DNA of 64,000 nt from Caenorhabditis elegans (Eukaryota > Nematoda > Chromadorea > Rhabditida > Rhabditidae), in assembly GCF_000002985.6 (NCBI RefSeq), contig NC_003279.8:10230001-10294000 (forward strand). The letters run 5' to 3'. Positions 25,785 through 37,400 of this stretch are shown here, one piece after another (the first letter of the stretch is position 1; each line of letters opens with the position of its first letter). The notes below the pieces were generated by a model. The model had not been told where the DNA came from. It saw only the letters and a program-made list of their open reading frames with translations, and made no database searches. Position numbers and translations under genes: made by a program.

Positions 25785-27642
25785 TCAGCTGAGCAGTCTT
25801 GCCAAAGTCTTGAATTTTTGCTCGAGAGCTTCGACACGAGCCTCCAAACGCATTTGATTGGCTTTCATTTCACGATTATCTTTTCGAAGTTGAGAATTCT
25901 TTTGATGAAGCTGATCGATTTCCCAACGAACGTCTTCTTTTGCCTGGAAATTAATTTTTAAGAAACTGAGAATATTTAGGGTGTTCGATACATCTTATAA
26001 CAAAATTTTAAAAACGTTCAGACCAGCTTCAATTCAATTTTTGATTTACCTTATTAGATTCCTTTTCCAATTTGGCAACTTGCGCATCTACAACAAATGA
26101 TTCTAGGCGAATGATTCTTTGAGCAGCTTTCAGACGAAGATTTTCACCCATTCTGAAAATTTTTTAATCGTGAATATTTTCTTTTCTAACCTTTTAAATG
26201 TATTACTTTATTTAATTTATATATTTCTTTCTTTTTCTTTTTTCGAAAAAAAATTCTCAACCGGATGAGAAGACCAGAAGGTGCTCTCGGAAGGGCTCAA
26301 AAAATAAGGGAAAGATGAGCCGAAAATGAAATAGTATGCATTCAGAGAGACTTTGAGAAATGCAAATGAGAGTTGAATAAGACAGACGGGGCGCCGGAAG
26401 GCAGTCATCTATTCATCCCAGTATCTATATTTGGCGAAATGAGCCAAAGGGACCTACCTTTCTTCCATAACACGTTCAAGGTTTCCACGGTAATGAGAAG
26501 CTGCTTTTTTGGCAAGTTTAGCTACAGGCTCCCAGTGAACATCTTCCTAGAAAAAATATCTTAGAAAGTTTTTGTTATAGTTAATTACCTCATAGGAACC
26601 ATGGAGCATCGCTTCAACTTTGTCCAATAAAATAAACGTTTTATCCAAAATCACTCCATAAGGGAAACAACAGACACCTGAAAAGTTTAGAAGATTGTGA
26701 GTTATACATTGTTATTAATTATAACAAATTGAAGGTGGAGTGTCGTCAGTGATTTTAAAATAAACAAAAAAGTATAAAATCCTCTTTAAAAAATTGGTCT
26801 TATTTTCAATTTGAAAATAAATAACAAAAACAATTTATTAAATTAAACAAATGATATTTTCCGTTTTGCACAAAAATGTTTTTAGTGTTTTGGAGTGAGT
26901 TTCAAGTGACCAAATTTCAACACCGTATCATTGAAATTATTGTTTTTTTTACTTATGATTTGAAACATCGTTTTTAAAAGTTTCAGTCAAGAAAAACCCA
27001 ATAATCTAGCCAAAAAACGCAAAAAATTTAAACACTATGTAATTCATTTGCATGGAATTTTCAGCTATTTCATTTAGCTATTTCAAATTTTCAGCTATTT
27101 CATTCTTCAAATTTTTGTAAAACTGAAATAAAAAACAAAACAATTTAGAACAATTGTATACAAATTTTTAAAACAGTTTTTCTGAAATGAAATCCCTACA
27201 GACAACCCCACCGTTAAACAATGAGCAAAAAACAAAAAGTAAAAACCCCCACCTTCATCAAGAACCGCTCTCATGATATCAACTGGATTCAAAATATGCA
27301 TTTGAATATTAGTGAGTACACTTGTAGCGTAATGAAGACCTGGATCACTGACAACTTTTCTTTGAAGTGTCATCAGCAGTTTATCGGACCTTTCCAATAA
27401 CTTATAGTAACCAGAATTGAGAAGTTGTCCAGCAATTTCATCCCAATGTGGATGTACTTCACGGAGACGTCCGAGATGTTCATAGTTTAAGCATTTGGTG
27501 AGTACCAACTGGAGGACCATTACAGGAATGTTTGGTTTGGATGGATGAGAGACTAGGACTTTCTGAAAACATAAAAATGTATACAAATGAATAAAAACTG
27601 TATTTAAATTTCTACGTTACTTACAATTACTTCAGCATCCAT
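25785..27642 (-). CDS. F-box protein, FBXO28-like
   Basis: Probable substrate adaptor of an SCF ubiquitin ligase. Six exons: 27642-27625, 27562-27253, 26677-26589, 26546-26458, 26152-26050 and 25943-25785; they sum to 255 codons plus stop with consistent phases. An F-box-like segment lies at about residues 14-45 (NIPVMVLQLVLTKCLNYEHL, then LREVHPHWDEIAGQLLNSGY). The next region matches the FBXO28 layout, including VCCFPYGVILDKTFILLDKV where human FBXO28 has a similar Leu-Cys-Cys-Phe block. The last 90 residues are a charged coiled coil (NLRLKAAQRIIRLESFV, then EIDQLHQKNSQLRKDNREMK). The start is the ATG 28 nt after a good 3' splice site, fitting trans-splicing. The same frame stays open upstream to 27906, so a longer N-terminus is a weaker alternative. 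Confidence 0.88.
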
Positions 27643-27865
27643 AATTTCTACCGAATAAATTTTAGTGTTACTAAAAGTTGAGTTAAAAAATTGAATGAAG
27701 GTGTATCTGCATTTTGAATAAATGAACTTAAAATATTTCCAAAGTTTATCCAATTTGAAAAGCATTTCGAGTGCAAGTTTTGAATGCTCGAATTTAAAAG
27801 TTTGTAGAATCCCTTCAGAACATCTGGGACGGACAACATTACGACTTTTCTGACCGGCGGGTGCC
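27643..27865 (-). promoter_or_regulatory. Intercistronic region with candidate trans-splice acceptor
   Basis: A 223-bp spacer between the stop of the upstream gene (27866) and the ATG of the F-box gene. Near its end is CAACTTTTAG with cleavage after 27671, only 28 nt before the ATG, which looks like an outron acceptor. Spacing and same-strand layout fit a C. elegans operon in which the F-box gene would receive a spliced leader. The first part is open in one frame and has coding-like codon use, so alternative coding use of the spacer is not excluded. Confidence 0.55.
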
Positions 27866-30800
27866 TCATAAAGTGACACTCTGTGGATAATACAACCAAA
27901 AATCATATAGCATTACATTGCTACATTCAAATTAAAGAGAAAATATCCATAGTTCATTGTATGGTTAGTTCAGAAAATTAAATGATATTTGGAATTACGG
28001 AAATCTTTAAAAAATTATGCATTCTTAAATATTTGATGAGTTTTGTAAACTAACCGGAGTCATTGGCGGAGTTGCTGAATTTCTAGTAATAGACGGTCGA
28101 TTAACTGAAATTGCTGAAGCAATCGCTTGTCTCTGTTTGGAACCATCTTCAAGAATCGGATCAAGCCGTCTGTCTGGAGTCATACTGCTACGACTGATCG
28201 AACGACCAAGTCCGCGAGATGATGCATTGCCGTTAAGTGCTCGTTGCTGCAAAAATGTACGGACATTAGAAGAGTGTCGCTAATTGGGAGGATAGTACTT
28301 TGAACACGGAAGATAAGCACTAAATTCAAGGATCAAAATAAAATCATAGAATTGCAAAAAACTCTAATCAGAGAATTATTGAAGATGGAGTTTCGAAAAT
28401 GGAGGTGTAGTTAGTGAGGCAAAATTCTAAAATGTTACAGATTTAAAATACAACAAAATTATGGAAAATGAAAAGCTACAACTCTTTAAAACGCGATACT
28501 ACAGCTATACCCAATTTGTGTGTTTTAATAACCCCCAAAACGAGAACTGTCTGACCAACCAGCGATTAGGTCCGCTAACACAAAATTAAATTTTTCTGAG
28601 AAACTAAAAAAAATCCATACCTCTCCATTGACCATGAACTTCTGCTCCATAATCTTTTCAGTCAATTTCTTTCTGAGTTCTGAAGCACTTCCTCCATCAG
28701 AACTATCATTCGATGGACCAGCTTCTTCTCTTTCTGACTTTCCATTTATTACAGTTTTCATAGATTCAGACGAAGCAATTGTTGAAAACTCAGGTTTCGG
28801 TAAGTCATTCAACGGTGAAATTTCGCGTTCTGTACTTGATTCGAGCTTCTCAGTTGGTGGCTTCTTCTTGACAAGACGGACCTGGAAACTTGTCATCTGA
28901 ATGGAGATCTTCTCATTGAAACCCGATGATCTTACCTTTCTCTCTCCATCTTCAGGTGATACATGTCCATTCATCGTACCATTTCCATTTACAACTGAAG
29001 TTCCATTTGTTCCATTTGTACTCCCATCTACAGGCGTTCTCTTTTTGATCACTTTTCGGACAACTTTCACTTTTTTCGGTGCCGGAATGGCAAAAACTTT
29101 GGTAACCGGTACAATCCATAATGAATAATTGGTTGCATCCGATACAGAAGCTGTTGGTGAACTGACCATAGATGATTGTTCAGTTGAGTCTGGTGTATCT
29201 TCACGTCTTGCTGAGCTCAGCATTCCATGCGATGACGAAAGAATATGGTATGTTGCTTGGCCCTAAAAATATATTAAGTCTTAAAATAATTGTCAATAGA
29301 ACAAATGCTTATCAATTTTTTTTGTTGAATTCGGATAGTTACAAATTGTCCATGAGTAGGCGGAAACTGAATTTTTGGCAATTTTCGGAACTTGGCAATA
29401 ATTGCCGATTGCCAAAATTTCAAAAACCTACCTAACATTTTGAAAAATCTTTAAAAAACAACGAACCGATTCAAGTTCAGTGATGAAAAATGCCCATTTG
29501 TTAGGATAAACTCTGGAGAACAACTTGACAAGGGGCGTTTTCCAATCTTTTCCGGCGCCCAGAATCAATTCCATACAACATCCCGGTTCGCCGTCTGTGA
29601 ACACTGCGCTTTTCTGAAAATTTTGAGTTTGTAGAATATGTATTATTATTGATTTGTTTTAGCTACCTTTGTTACATAGATTAATATCATGTTTGGTCGA
29701 AACTATTTAAATAAATTCTTGTTTTTTTCGAGCAAGATGAACATAATAGTTAATGTATCTATTACCTTTCTATACAATTTTTCAAAACATGATATTCCAT
29801 GATAACATTTTTGTGACGGAATTTGAAATTTGAAACGATAGAATCTGCTAACAACATATGATATCCATCGGGATGATAAAATGAAAATATCAATTTTCAT
29901 AGGACATTTGAAGCTGATTTTGAATAGAAAATGTCCATTCTTATCCCTATATCTTATCTTTTTCTCTATTTGTTAGCCGTTCATCAAGCTGCCTATCGAC
30001 TTTTGGAGGGAAAAAGTGCGATTTGTTTGACATTTCGTTCCGACGGACACATCTCTTGAGACGACCTCATAGAGATAATTGAAAGGTATAGAGACACAGA
30101 ATGAACAAGTGTTGGCAAAGAAACAAAAGAAACTAACTGGTCCAAGGTTTATTCGATGCAGTTTTGCACCGTCAAACTCCTCGAGGCATGATGTATCCGG
30201 CACGAAGGTTACCTGAAATTTTATAAATGAATAATAATAAACTTTTGAATTTATTTTTTGTGAATCATAAGAGCATCGATAAGAGGAGTAACCTGATATT
30301 TTGTGTATACAGGATGAGCTAAGGAAGTGGAATAGAAGAGAGCGGGAGAGTTGTATGATTTTTGAAGATTTAAAAGATTCGGGAAAATATGAAAAAGAGT
30401 ACACAAGGACTCTAAGATAACAGGTGACTCGACCAAAGAATTTTTCTTTACTTACTGATAATTTGTTTTCTTACACTTACTATTAATCTGAGACTTAAGA
30501 TTCAAAAAGGTGAGGAAACTGGCTCAGAAAGTGCTCAAAACTATTTAGAAGTTACCGTGATATTGATTAATTGGAATTAGTGGGAAAACTACTTTTGCCA
30601 ATTCTACAAAATTGTTCCCGCATTTTTTCTATTTTTCAAAAATTAAATGTTAGTATCGAAAAATTAAAAGGTACAACTTTTTTCAGACTGATATTATATT
30701 TTTCTATGCAATACATTATTATTTTAATTTAAAAGAATGGGAAAAAATGACTTGAGTTTAACACTGTGTAAAATTAAATACAGTTTCAATTTCAGATAGC

Positions 30801-32103
30801 AAAACTTGAAAATTAAATTTTAGAAGCCAATCAACTTTTTCAAGGTTTTAATGAAAATTCTGAAGATAATACTAGCCTACTAGCCCGGAGAGCACCATGT
30901 ATTATAATAAAAATATTTGCAACAGGTTGGAAGTTCCAAAACTATCGACGTTATTAATGTAGTTTTGGAAAGTTTGAAAAAAAACTAGTGCTCTGCCGAA
31001 ACTAAGCCGAAAATTATAATTGAACTACACTAAAATATTTTTTTAGTCTTAGTTATTCGAAAACGCATCGAGTTTATTTTTCGGCGTACAACTACATCAG
31101 GATCTTATTATTTGTTAAATTTCATTGAGCTCAATTTATTTTCAAATTAAACATCAATCTCGGAAGTATCATAAAAATCATCAAAGATATATTACCTGTC
31201 TTCCCATATGAGGAAAAGCCATTCTGAAGGGTGCCTGTTCCAAAACGACACCAGCTCCCATACTACATTCGACACCGTCAAAATCTTCACTCAAGGCATC
31301 TTGTACTTCTGAAAAAAACATTCCAATGGTATCCTATGTTTTATTGTGATTTTAAAACTGTAATTCAAATATTAAGTTTAATGTATCAAGTCTCATCTAA
31401 TAATTTCCACATGGTGTTTGATCAGATCCATCTCGTCATTTATTAGCCCATCCGGTCCTCCCCCCCATCTCGACCACCCCCACTTTTGAGACATCAGCTG
31501 ACGGGGGATACTTTAATTTTGGAAAAAAATTCGGAAAAATATGTGTTGCGAAACCTTTTGGCACCTTTTTGTTTTTCAATTCATTTCATTTTCAATAAAC
31601 TTGTGAATGAAGGAAAAAATAGCGGAAAGTGTAAAGTAGGTGCGGAATTCTGATTTTGTGGCCGAGCAGGCAAAGAGGATTGTTTTACGATGTGAAGATG
31701 AATGTAAAATGAAAATATGACAAACTAGTCATGGGAAATTTGAGGTTTCTACAGGCGTAGGCGCTTGTCTGCCTACCGCTCATTTCCTAGATTTCAGCTA
31801 ACCACGTTCAGCCACCTAAATGATAGTTCGGAACATCTCACTTTATTAGTATTCTAAGATTTGAATTTGATTGAAGCAATTGTGGATATTTTTATTGTTG
31901 CAATTTTCCTTTAGATATAGATTTACTAGATTTACAAGACTTTTACAGACCTTGAAGTTTAATTTTTTAAAGTTAGCAGTTCAACTTTGCAACTTTCAAC
32001 CGACCCTTTTACAGTTACACAAACTTTCAACATACTGGTTCAGAAAAGTTTACTCACCTGGTAGTAAGGGTAAAAGATCATTAGCGGCATTGAGTACATC
32101 CAT
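27866..32103 (-). CDS. Unrecognised 391-residue protein
   Basis: Eight exons: 32103-32058, 31308-31196, 30212-30138, 29613-29467, 29262-28936, 28881-28621, 28246-28055 and 27880-27866, giving exactly 391 codons plus stop. The N-terminal 185 residues look globular (MDVLNAANDLLPLLP, MGAGVVLEQAPFRMAFPHMG, TDGEPGCCMELILGAGKDWK, VYPNKWAFFITELES). The rest is low-complexity and charged: a Lys-rich patch (APKKVKVVRKVIKKRTP), a Gly/Asn/Thr tract, a second Lys patch (VRLVKKKPP), an acidic/Ser stretch and Arg/Ser/Thr-Pro motifs near the end (SMTPDRRLDP, ATPPMTP). No family is recognised. The 54-bp intron 28882-28935 is in frame and stop-free, so it could be retained. The final exon is only five codons including the stop and is the least certain part. 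Probably the first gene of an operon with the F-box gene. Confidence 0.75.
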
Positions 32104-33820
32104 AGCTCGTTTTCTAGAACACTGTGATTTTGCCAAAGTATATTGAATAGGGAAGAGTGAGAGAACAAGAGAGCTGTGATGCTCCGAGCGGCTATCGGGA
32201 GGTTCTGAGGTTTCTTCCCGTAGAGAGCTAGAGATAGAGATAGGCCGAGTGGGAGGAAGCTGGAGCAGGCAAGGGCTCAGGCGGCTGTCGTTGGGCGCGC
32301 AAGGGAGCTCCCGATTTGAGACAGAGACATTCAGAGATACTCTCTAACTTCTTCATCTTCTTCCCGCTGGGTTACCCAAAGACTGTGTAATAAGTGTGAG
32401 TGTGTAGAGAGACACGACTGATATCTATTTTTCTTATGCTCTCTGTGGTCTCTCTCTCCGCATCAGCTTCTTCTTTTTTCTCCCGATAGCCACCACCGGC
32501 TGAATCTCGTTCCATTATCATGGACGTGTGTTTTTGCCACGAGCAGCTAAGAGAAACGTAGCAGAGATAAAGCATAAACTGAAAAATGTTTAGAGTTGAA
32601 ATTCGTGATTAATGGAGGGTGATGGCGTGGCACGATGGGGTTACAGAAAATGAGAGATACAGAGGTGCTCGAGAAACAAAGAAAACAACTGCTGAACGGA
32701 GGAACAATTATGGAAACGAAAAGTTTGTAGTATTGTAGTCCAGCTATTCAAAAAAAAACACAAAATCACGTTTTCAATTGGAGGAAAAATGATACAAGGC
32801 TTTGCGGAAATAGTACAACATTTTTGGCAGAAAAATTGTTAAAAGGTGGAGTAAACACATAGATTACTTGGGGATTCTTTAAAAAATGGTAGAAAATAGT
32901 CTAAAATTATCGAATGCAATTACTGTGGCGTCAGAACAACCGGAAATATTATGTATCCATATACAGATGAAAAAATCTAGCCACAGTTTTTTTCCAGTCA
33001 ATCAAGTTTTATGATTTTCTGTGATTTTTAGAGACTGCAACACTAACAGAGGAAGTACGGCAAGGAGCAGTAAAAATAGTTTTATTTTCAGTTTGTTGAC
33101 AAAAATGGAAATCTGCGCAAAAACTACTGTTAATTTTTAAAGGGACATTCATCTATTTTGTTGCGAGGGTTTTTTCTTTCCATTTTTGTTTTGTTTTATG
33201 GAAGGTACAGTTTTACAGTCAAAGTTCTATCTCTCTCTCTCTCTCTCATTTCTCCCTTTTTTACGTTTCAAAGACCTTATTAAAGGTGGTGTCGTCGAAT
33301 TTTTTTTATTGCTTTATTAGACTCAAAATTGTCTGAAAACATCAAATTTCATAATGAAACTTCTTGAAAACTTCTCAAAAAATCCCTCTCATTTCTTTGC
33401 CAAATCCATTCCTATTTGGAACAGTCTTGTCAAAAATATACCGGTATTTCTCTCCCCCTATCAGTTTTCAAACTTTCTCGATCTCAATATTCCCCGGTAT
33501 TAACTTTTATCCGCTGGTTCTCTTTGACTTCTAATTGATCTCTTCTACCACATTACCCTCTCTCTCCTTTCCCGTCCCAAACTCGAGACGTACTCTTTCT
33601 GGGTTAGTCTCGTTTTACCGTTTTATTTAACACTCAAAATTCAATTGTACAGTTGTAAATTGCATTAGTTATGTTAAATAAATCAAATCAATCAATCAAA
33701 AAAAAAAATTATGACGGCTCAAAAATGGCATAAAATTAGTTAAAATTCGAAAGTTGACCGACTTGTCAATGTCGCAACGACTGGGAACAATTTTTTTGAA
33801 ATTATCGTCAAATTTTGAAT

Positions 33821-33968
33821 ATACAATGTGATTCTCTTGCGTTTTCAACTCGATTTAGATATTTTAAAGTCGATGGACGGCGAGATTTGAAAATTTTTTT
33901 TACCAAATCTCGCCGTCCATCGACTAAAGATCTAAATCGAGTTGAAAACGCAAGAGAATAACATTGTA
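33821..33968. repeat. Long near-perfect palindrome (hairpin element)
   Basis: Left arm 33821-33889 (ATACAATGTGATTCTCTTGC ... GACGGCGAGATTTG) is almost the exact reverse complement of right arm 33902-33968 (CAAATCTCGCCGTCC ... CAAGAGAATAACATTGTAT), separated by only about 12 bp. Mismatches are concentrated around 33861-33872. It looks like a small foldback element or MITE. Transcribed, it would form a stem of more than 60 bp. Confidence 0.9.
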
Positions 33969-34319
33969 TATATATATATACATGTATACTCAAAATCACC
34001 ACCTTTAAATTTCACAATATAAATTAATTTCAATTTAAAAAATTTCATCTGAAATAATAAAAAATATCAAGCTATTTTGTGCTAGAAAAGTGGACGATAA
34101 AATTTTAAAAAAGTTTTCCGGAAATATATTTTATGAAAATTTATGCCTTCCTTGGAAAAGAATGCCAAAAAGTTCATTTGATTTCAGAAACATCGCTATG
34201 TGACATTTTATAACAAAAGGATAATTAAAGTAAAAACTTATATTAAATATACTTTTTTTCCACTCGAGTTTTTGTCTCCGACATAAAATGTGTAAGCTTC
34301 GAAAATTTTTTTTAATTAG

Positions 34320-34325
34320 TTTATT
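34320..34325 (-). terminator. Candidate polyadenylation signal of the giant repeat gene
   Basis: AATAAA on the minus strand, about 140 nt after the giant gene stop codon. Confidence 0.5.
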
Positions 34326-34464
34326 CTGCGAAAATTTGAAAAGGAAAAATAACCGAGCGAAAGACAATATTATGGTATATGAGAAATAATGTGTGTAGAG
34401 AAAATGAAAATGATATTATGTGCAATCCAGTTCGTGTCGATTTTTTAAATAGTTCGTGAAATGT

Positions 34465-37400
34465 TTAAAGCATGGTGCAAATGTTTCGAACGCGTTGTCT
34501 TGCTCGGCGAATTGGTCGTCGCTGACGCTCAATTTCCTCCCGCTCGCCAACCAACCGAACTTCGTCCATTTCCCTGTAAGAGTAACGTCGAAATAAAAAT
34601 TACAGTACTGAGAACATCCAAATGTTTGAAAACTACAAGAATCATCATATTAAAGTGAGATAACAAACAATGTTCATAATTGTTTTATTAATTTATTTTG
34701 ATTTTCCTTTAAAATGTTGAACATTTCTAATTCTAAATATTATAGTTCTGAACAGTTGGAGCAAATAATTTCAACGATATTTTATTTACCTGAGTCTGGC
34801 GCGAACGGTTGATCGACGGCATTCCATGGCGCCGTCTTCAATCATTGGTAGTTCTTCATGGCGATTATATCTTTAAACAAAAATTATTTTCAAAAGTTAG
34901 CAGAAAACATTTAACAAACCTGAGATATTCATTTCCTCTTTCATCGGCTTCAACCCGTCCCATGACAAACGGTGTGCCTACAGTGAAAACGTCTTCACGA
35001 CGATGATGTCGTACTTCAGTGTCTCGTAAAACTTCTGTGCGATCGTGAGCATGAATCTCACGAACTTTTCCGTAACTTCGAGTTGCTCCATTGCCATTGT
35101 GACAATTTGCAGCTCCATTGCGTTGAGTTTGAGTCGAGCTTTCTCCATTCTGAAATTAAAACTTGTTTTTTTGGAAAATGTTCAAAACACATTAACGTAC
35201 AGTAAGATAAGAAGCTCTTTCAGTTTTGGGTGTTGATTTATAAAGGCTTTGCGAAGGTGGATAGATGGGATGATGAACTTGAAGTGCTGGATCATCAAAT
35301 GTTGTCCATCTACATGTTGTACTTGCAGATTGATGTGAAGTACTTGGGAAGGAATGAACGTGCCTAGCAACTGCTTGAATAGGTGATCTATCTCTTCTCA
35401 ATGTTGCTTGGTTCTTTCCATAATCAGTTGAACTAGTAACAGTTACTCTCTTGATGTAACTGACTTCCGATGTCTCCCGAACAGTTGTCCATGTGTGTGG
35501 CGATAGTCTGCGTTGCCGTGGTGATGAGTGCGAATGAATCAGATTCTCAACTGACAGGAGTTGAGGCGATTCATCAATTGTTAGCGGTGGCAACGGACTT
35601 CTCGCGCTGATTGAAACAGAAAAACCAAGATCTTCTTTAGGCCTTTCTTGTGGAATGATGTTGAAGGAGATATCAAAGTCTGGATGTTTGTCAATAGAAG
35701 CAGGTGAAGATTTGTTTGCTAGTGATGATCGATGAATTGTATCAGTTTCCGAATAAGAATAAAGATGATGTTCAGGCAAATCTGATGCATTCAAAATGTT
35801 TTCAGATGGCAAAGTAGGTTCGCGTCTCGATAATCGTGATTTCTCAGTTTCGTATTTGGACCACATGTAACTTGGTTTACTGGTTCCATCTGAACCCCGT
35901 TGGTGAATGTTTTCTGGAATCGGTTGATATCCATCACTAGTTTCAATATCAATAACATGATCGTCAGAGTTGTTGCCTTGATGACGGATTTCTGTATGAC
36001 TGAAAACAGAGCAGGCAGAGTGTGCAGGATCCATGATTTCAGTTTCTCGTCGAGTATAAATGTGACGACTCAGATTAGACTCAGAAACTTCTGAAACAGC
36101 TGGAACGGCTTTGAACATCTCACTGTTACCCGATCCTCTTAATGCGGCAGTATCTTTGAACATAAGAAGTGACACACCACTTGACAACTTCTCGATTGAT
36201 GAATTTGAATCAGACCTTTTTCCGAGAGCAACGTTAGAATATTGGTCTCCGGTGTCTTTTTCAATAGTTTGAGCAACATCTTGCAGTTTGGCACGGCTGA
36301 ATTCAGTTGGGTAGGATGTGACTTCATGGCTGAGGGGAACATCTTGAACATCATCAGCACGATGTGTAGTGTCGAGTGGTCCATCGTATTGATCAGAAAT
36401 CGGGTAATCAGAATGAGCAGAAGACTTCTTGAACAATCCAGTAATCTTCAATTTCAATGATGGCTCGTCCTTCTTCTCCGATTCTTCAATCACAACTGGG
36501 ATGACATACTCTGGCAGCTTCTCATAGCTGAATTCAGTTGGGTAAGATGTGACTTCATGGCTGAGTGGAACATCTTGAACATCATCAGCACGATGTGTAG
36601 TGTCGAGTGGTCCATCGTATTGATCAGAAATCGGGTAATCAGAATGAGCAGAAGACTTCTTGAACAATCCAGTAATCTTCAATTTCAATGATGGCTCGTC
36701 CTTCTTCTCCGATTCTTCAATCACAACTGGGATGACATACTCTGGCAGCTTCTCATAGCTGAATTCAGTTGGGTAGGATGTGACTTCATGGCTGAGTGGG
36801 ATGTCGTTCAGGTTATCAGAACGATGTGTAGAGTCGAGTGGTCCATCGTATTGCTCAGAAATTGGATAATCAAGATGTGATGGTGATTTCTTGAACAATC
36901 CAGTGATCTTCGATTTCAATGATGGCTCGTCCTTCTTTTCTGTCTCTTCAATCACAACTGGGATGACATGCTCTGGCAGCTTCTCATAGCTGAATTCAGT
37001 TGGGTAAGATGTGACTTCATGGCTGAATGGGATGTCGTTCAGGTTATCAGCACGATGTGTAGAGTCGAGTGGTCCATCGTATTGTTCAGAAATCGGGTAA
37101 TCAGAATGAGCAGAAGATTTCTTGAACAATCCAGTGATCTTCGATTTCAATGATGGCTCGTCCTTCTTTTCTGTCTCTTCAATCACAACTGGGATGACAT
37201 GCTCTGGCAGCTTCTCATAGCTGAATTCAGTTGGGTAGGATGTGACTTCATGGCTGAGTGGGATGTCGTTCAAGTTATCAGCACGATGTGTAGAGTCGAG
37301 TGGTCCATCGTATTGTTCAGAAATCGGGTAATCAGAATGAGCAGAAGATTTCTTGAACAATCCAGTGATCTTCGATTTCAATGGTGGCTCGTCCTTCTTC

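Larger units (their letters stand above)
32104..34464. other. Intergenic region upstream of the 391-codon gene
   Basis: About 2.4 kb between two same-strand genes. The first 470 bp (32140-32580) are richer in GC and CT/GA and probably hold the promoter or leader of the 391-codon gene. A CT microsatellite lies at about 33228-33247. A large palindrome at 33821-33968 is listed separately. The ORFs at 32372-32575 and 33808-34002 are not supported as genes. Confidence 0.55.
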
